7,300 nt of DNA from Sphingomonadales bacterium (lineage in GTDB: Bacteria > Pseudomonadota > Alphaproteobacteria > Sphingomonadales > Sphingomonadaceae): contig JAIXPM010000354.1 in the NCBI GenBank assembly GCA_027486275.1, positions 1 to 7,300 on the forward strand, in the 5' to 3' direction. Below the pieces are notes generated by a model, which saw nothing but the letters and a program-made list of their open reading frames with translations, was not told the origin of the DNA and did no database searches. A program made the translations under genes and the position numbers. Below, piece by piece: positions 6,959 to 7,300 of the stretch; position 1 is the first letter of the stretch; each line of letters begins with the position of its first letter.

Positions 6959-6988
6959 ATTTTACATTTAGTTTACATCTAAAGACAA
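6959..6988 (-). promoter_or_regulatory. Candidate sigma-70-type promoter for the secretin gene
   Basis: On the minus strand, TTGTCT (6988-6983) and TAAAAT (6964-6959) are separated by 18 bases, with four and five matches to the -35 and -10 consensus. Transcription would begin near 6952, giving a leader of about 65 bases before the ATG at 6885. The area is strongly AT-rich, unlike the flanking coding DNA. This is a consensus-based prediction only. Confidence 0.45.
6961..6982. repeat. Two tandem 11-bp direct repeats inside the candidate promoter
   Basis: TTTACATTTAG (6961-6971) is followed directly by TTTACATCTAA (6972-6982), matching at 9 of 11 positions. The 11-bp period is about one helical turn and the pair lies between the candidate -35 and -10. 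OmpR/PhoB-type response regulators bind tandem 11-bp direct repeats, so an operator is possible; chance in AT-rich DNA is the alternative. Confidence 0.5.
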
Positions 6989-7006
6989 CAATTATTAAAT
7001 TTTCCT

Positions 7007-7024
7007 ATTGCTGCTTGTAGCAAT
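7007..7024. promoter_or_regulatory. Operator-like inverted repeat upstream of the secretin promoter
   Basis: ATTGCT (7007-7012) and AGCAAT (7019-7024) form perfect 6-bp arms around a 6-base spacer, just upstream of the candidate -35 of the secretin gene. The size and position suit a dimeric regulator. No regulator gene is present in the window to pair with it, and there is no T tract to make it a terminator. Confidence 0.4.
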
Positions 7025-7028
7025 CTTG

Positions 7029-7044
7029 ATTACGTAATTGCAAT
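7029..7044. promoter_or_regulatory. Overlapping short palindromes
   Basis: ATTACGTAAT (7029-7038) is a perfect 10-bp palindrome, and it overlaps the 8-bp palindrome ATTGCAAT (7037-7044). They lie 5 bp beyond the ATTGCT/AGCAAT dyad, so symmetric sites are concentrated in about 40 bp upstream of the secretin promoter. They could be protein-binding sites; in AT-rich DNA short palindromes also arise by chance. Confidence 0.3.
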
Positions 7045-7300
7045 ACATATTCCCTGAAGGTCGTTGTGCAGCAGATACAGGATCGCATCGACGGTCCGCG
7101 GCATCGGCCATTCGCGTTGACGCAAAATTGGCAGGGCAAAGGCGGCTCTCGCCGGGATCTGCAATCCCGCACAGCGGCCAGCTCGGCCGAGCCTGGGGGA
7201 GCTTCGCCCTCACGCCAAGGCTCTGCCATGGGCCTCCGTAGAAAGAGGGCGTAATTGCACGTCGTTGTAAGGACTGTAGACAAAAACTTATTAACATGTA
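7045..7300. other. Intergenic stretch without a supported gene
   Basis: With the AT-rich leader (6886-7044) this makes about 415 bases with no convincing gene. From about 7050 to 7255 the DNA turns GC-rich again. It holds a perfect hairpin CGGGAT-CTGCA-ATCCCG (7153-7169) and a 12-bp palindrome GCTCGGCCGAGC (7181-7192), and it turns AT-rich again near 7280. A minus-strand open frame (ATG 7229 to stop at about 7005, 74 codons, Cys-rich) has GGAGG only 3 bases from its ATG, runs into the secretin regulatory region and resembles nothing I know, so I do not call it. The segment may be a remnant of a repeat or mobile element, but I cannot name one. Confidence 0.5.

Noticed and set aside
7153..7192. 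Hairpin and palindrome in the GC-rich intergenic block as a structured RNA or terminator
   Set aside because: There is no T tract and no conserved riboswitch or small-RNA pattern that I recognise; kept only as a note on the region.

Overview
The window reads as chromosomal DNA of a GC-rich Gram-negative bacterium, most likely an alphaproteobacterium. A sphingomonad-type host is my best guess, from PQQ dehydrogenases paired with a small cytochrome c, the style of the IS5-family remnant, and the GC-rich codon use. No rRNA, tRNA or CRISPR array is visible, and taxonomy is inference only.

Layout. Positions 1-2457 (+ strand) hold a compact periplasmic oxidation cluster: the C-terminal part of a PQQ-dependent beta-propeller dehydrogenase (cut by the window edge), a complete soluble-type PQQ sugar (aldose) dehydrogenase with a signal peptide, and a small exported monohaem cytochrome c. 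The gaps are 34 and 78 bp, so the three are probably co-transcribed. The two enzymes would oxidise sugars or polyols in the periplasm and the cytochrome is a plausible electron acceptor. Positions about 2458-3133 hold a decayed IS5-family insertion sequence: a transposase gene with a broken start, an in-frame stop, a frameshift in an A run, and loss of the C-terminal half with two of the three catalytic acids.

Positions 3134-4606 (- strand) encode a mechanosensitive-channel-like protein (MscS fold) with a C-terminal cyclic-nucleotide-binding domain. Upstream of it, at 4689-4734, is an intrinsic terminator reading leftward that closes the next gene. Positions 4807-6885 (- strand) encode the most unusual product: a predicted lipoprotein with N-terminal TPR repeats, a Pro/Ala-rich linker, an outer-membrane secretin core and a roughly 90-residue C-terminal extension. 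It looks like a pilotin-like TPR lipoprotein and a secretin joined in one chain, without recognisable ordinary secretin N-domains.

Positions 6886-7300 hold no convincing gene. The first part is an AT-rich leader with a candidate sigma-70-type promoter for the secretin gene, an 11-bp direct repeat inside that promoter, and several dyads upstream. The rest is a GC-rich stretch of unknown nature. The secretin gene therefore looks like a separately controlled single-gene unit, at least within this window. It is the best candidate here for something not well described.
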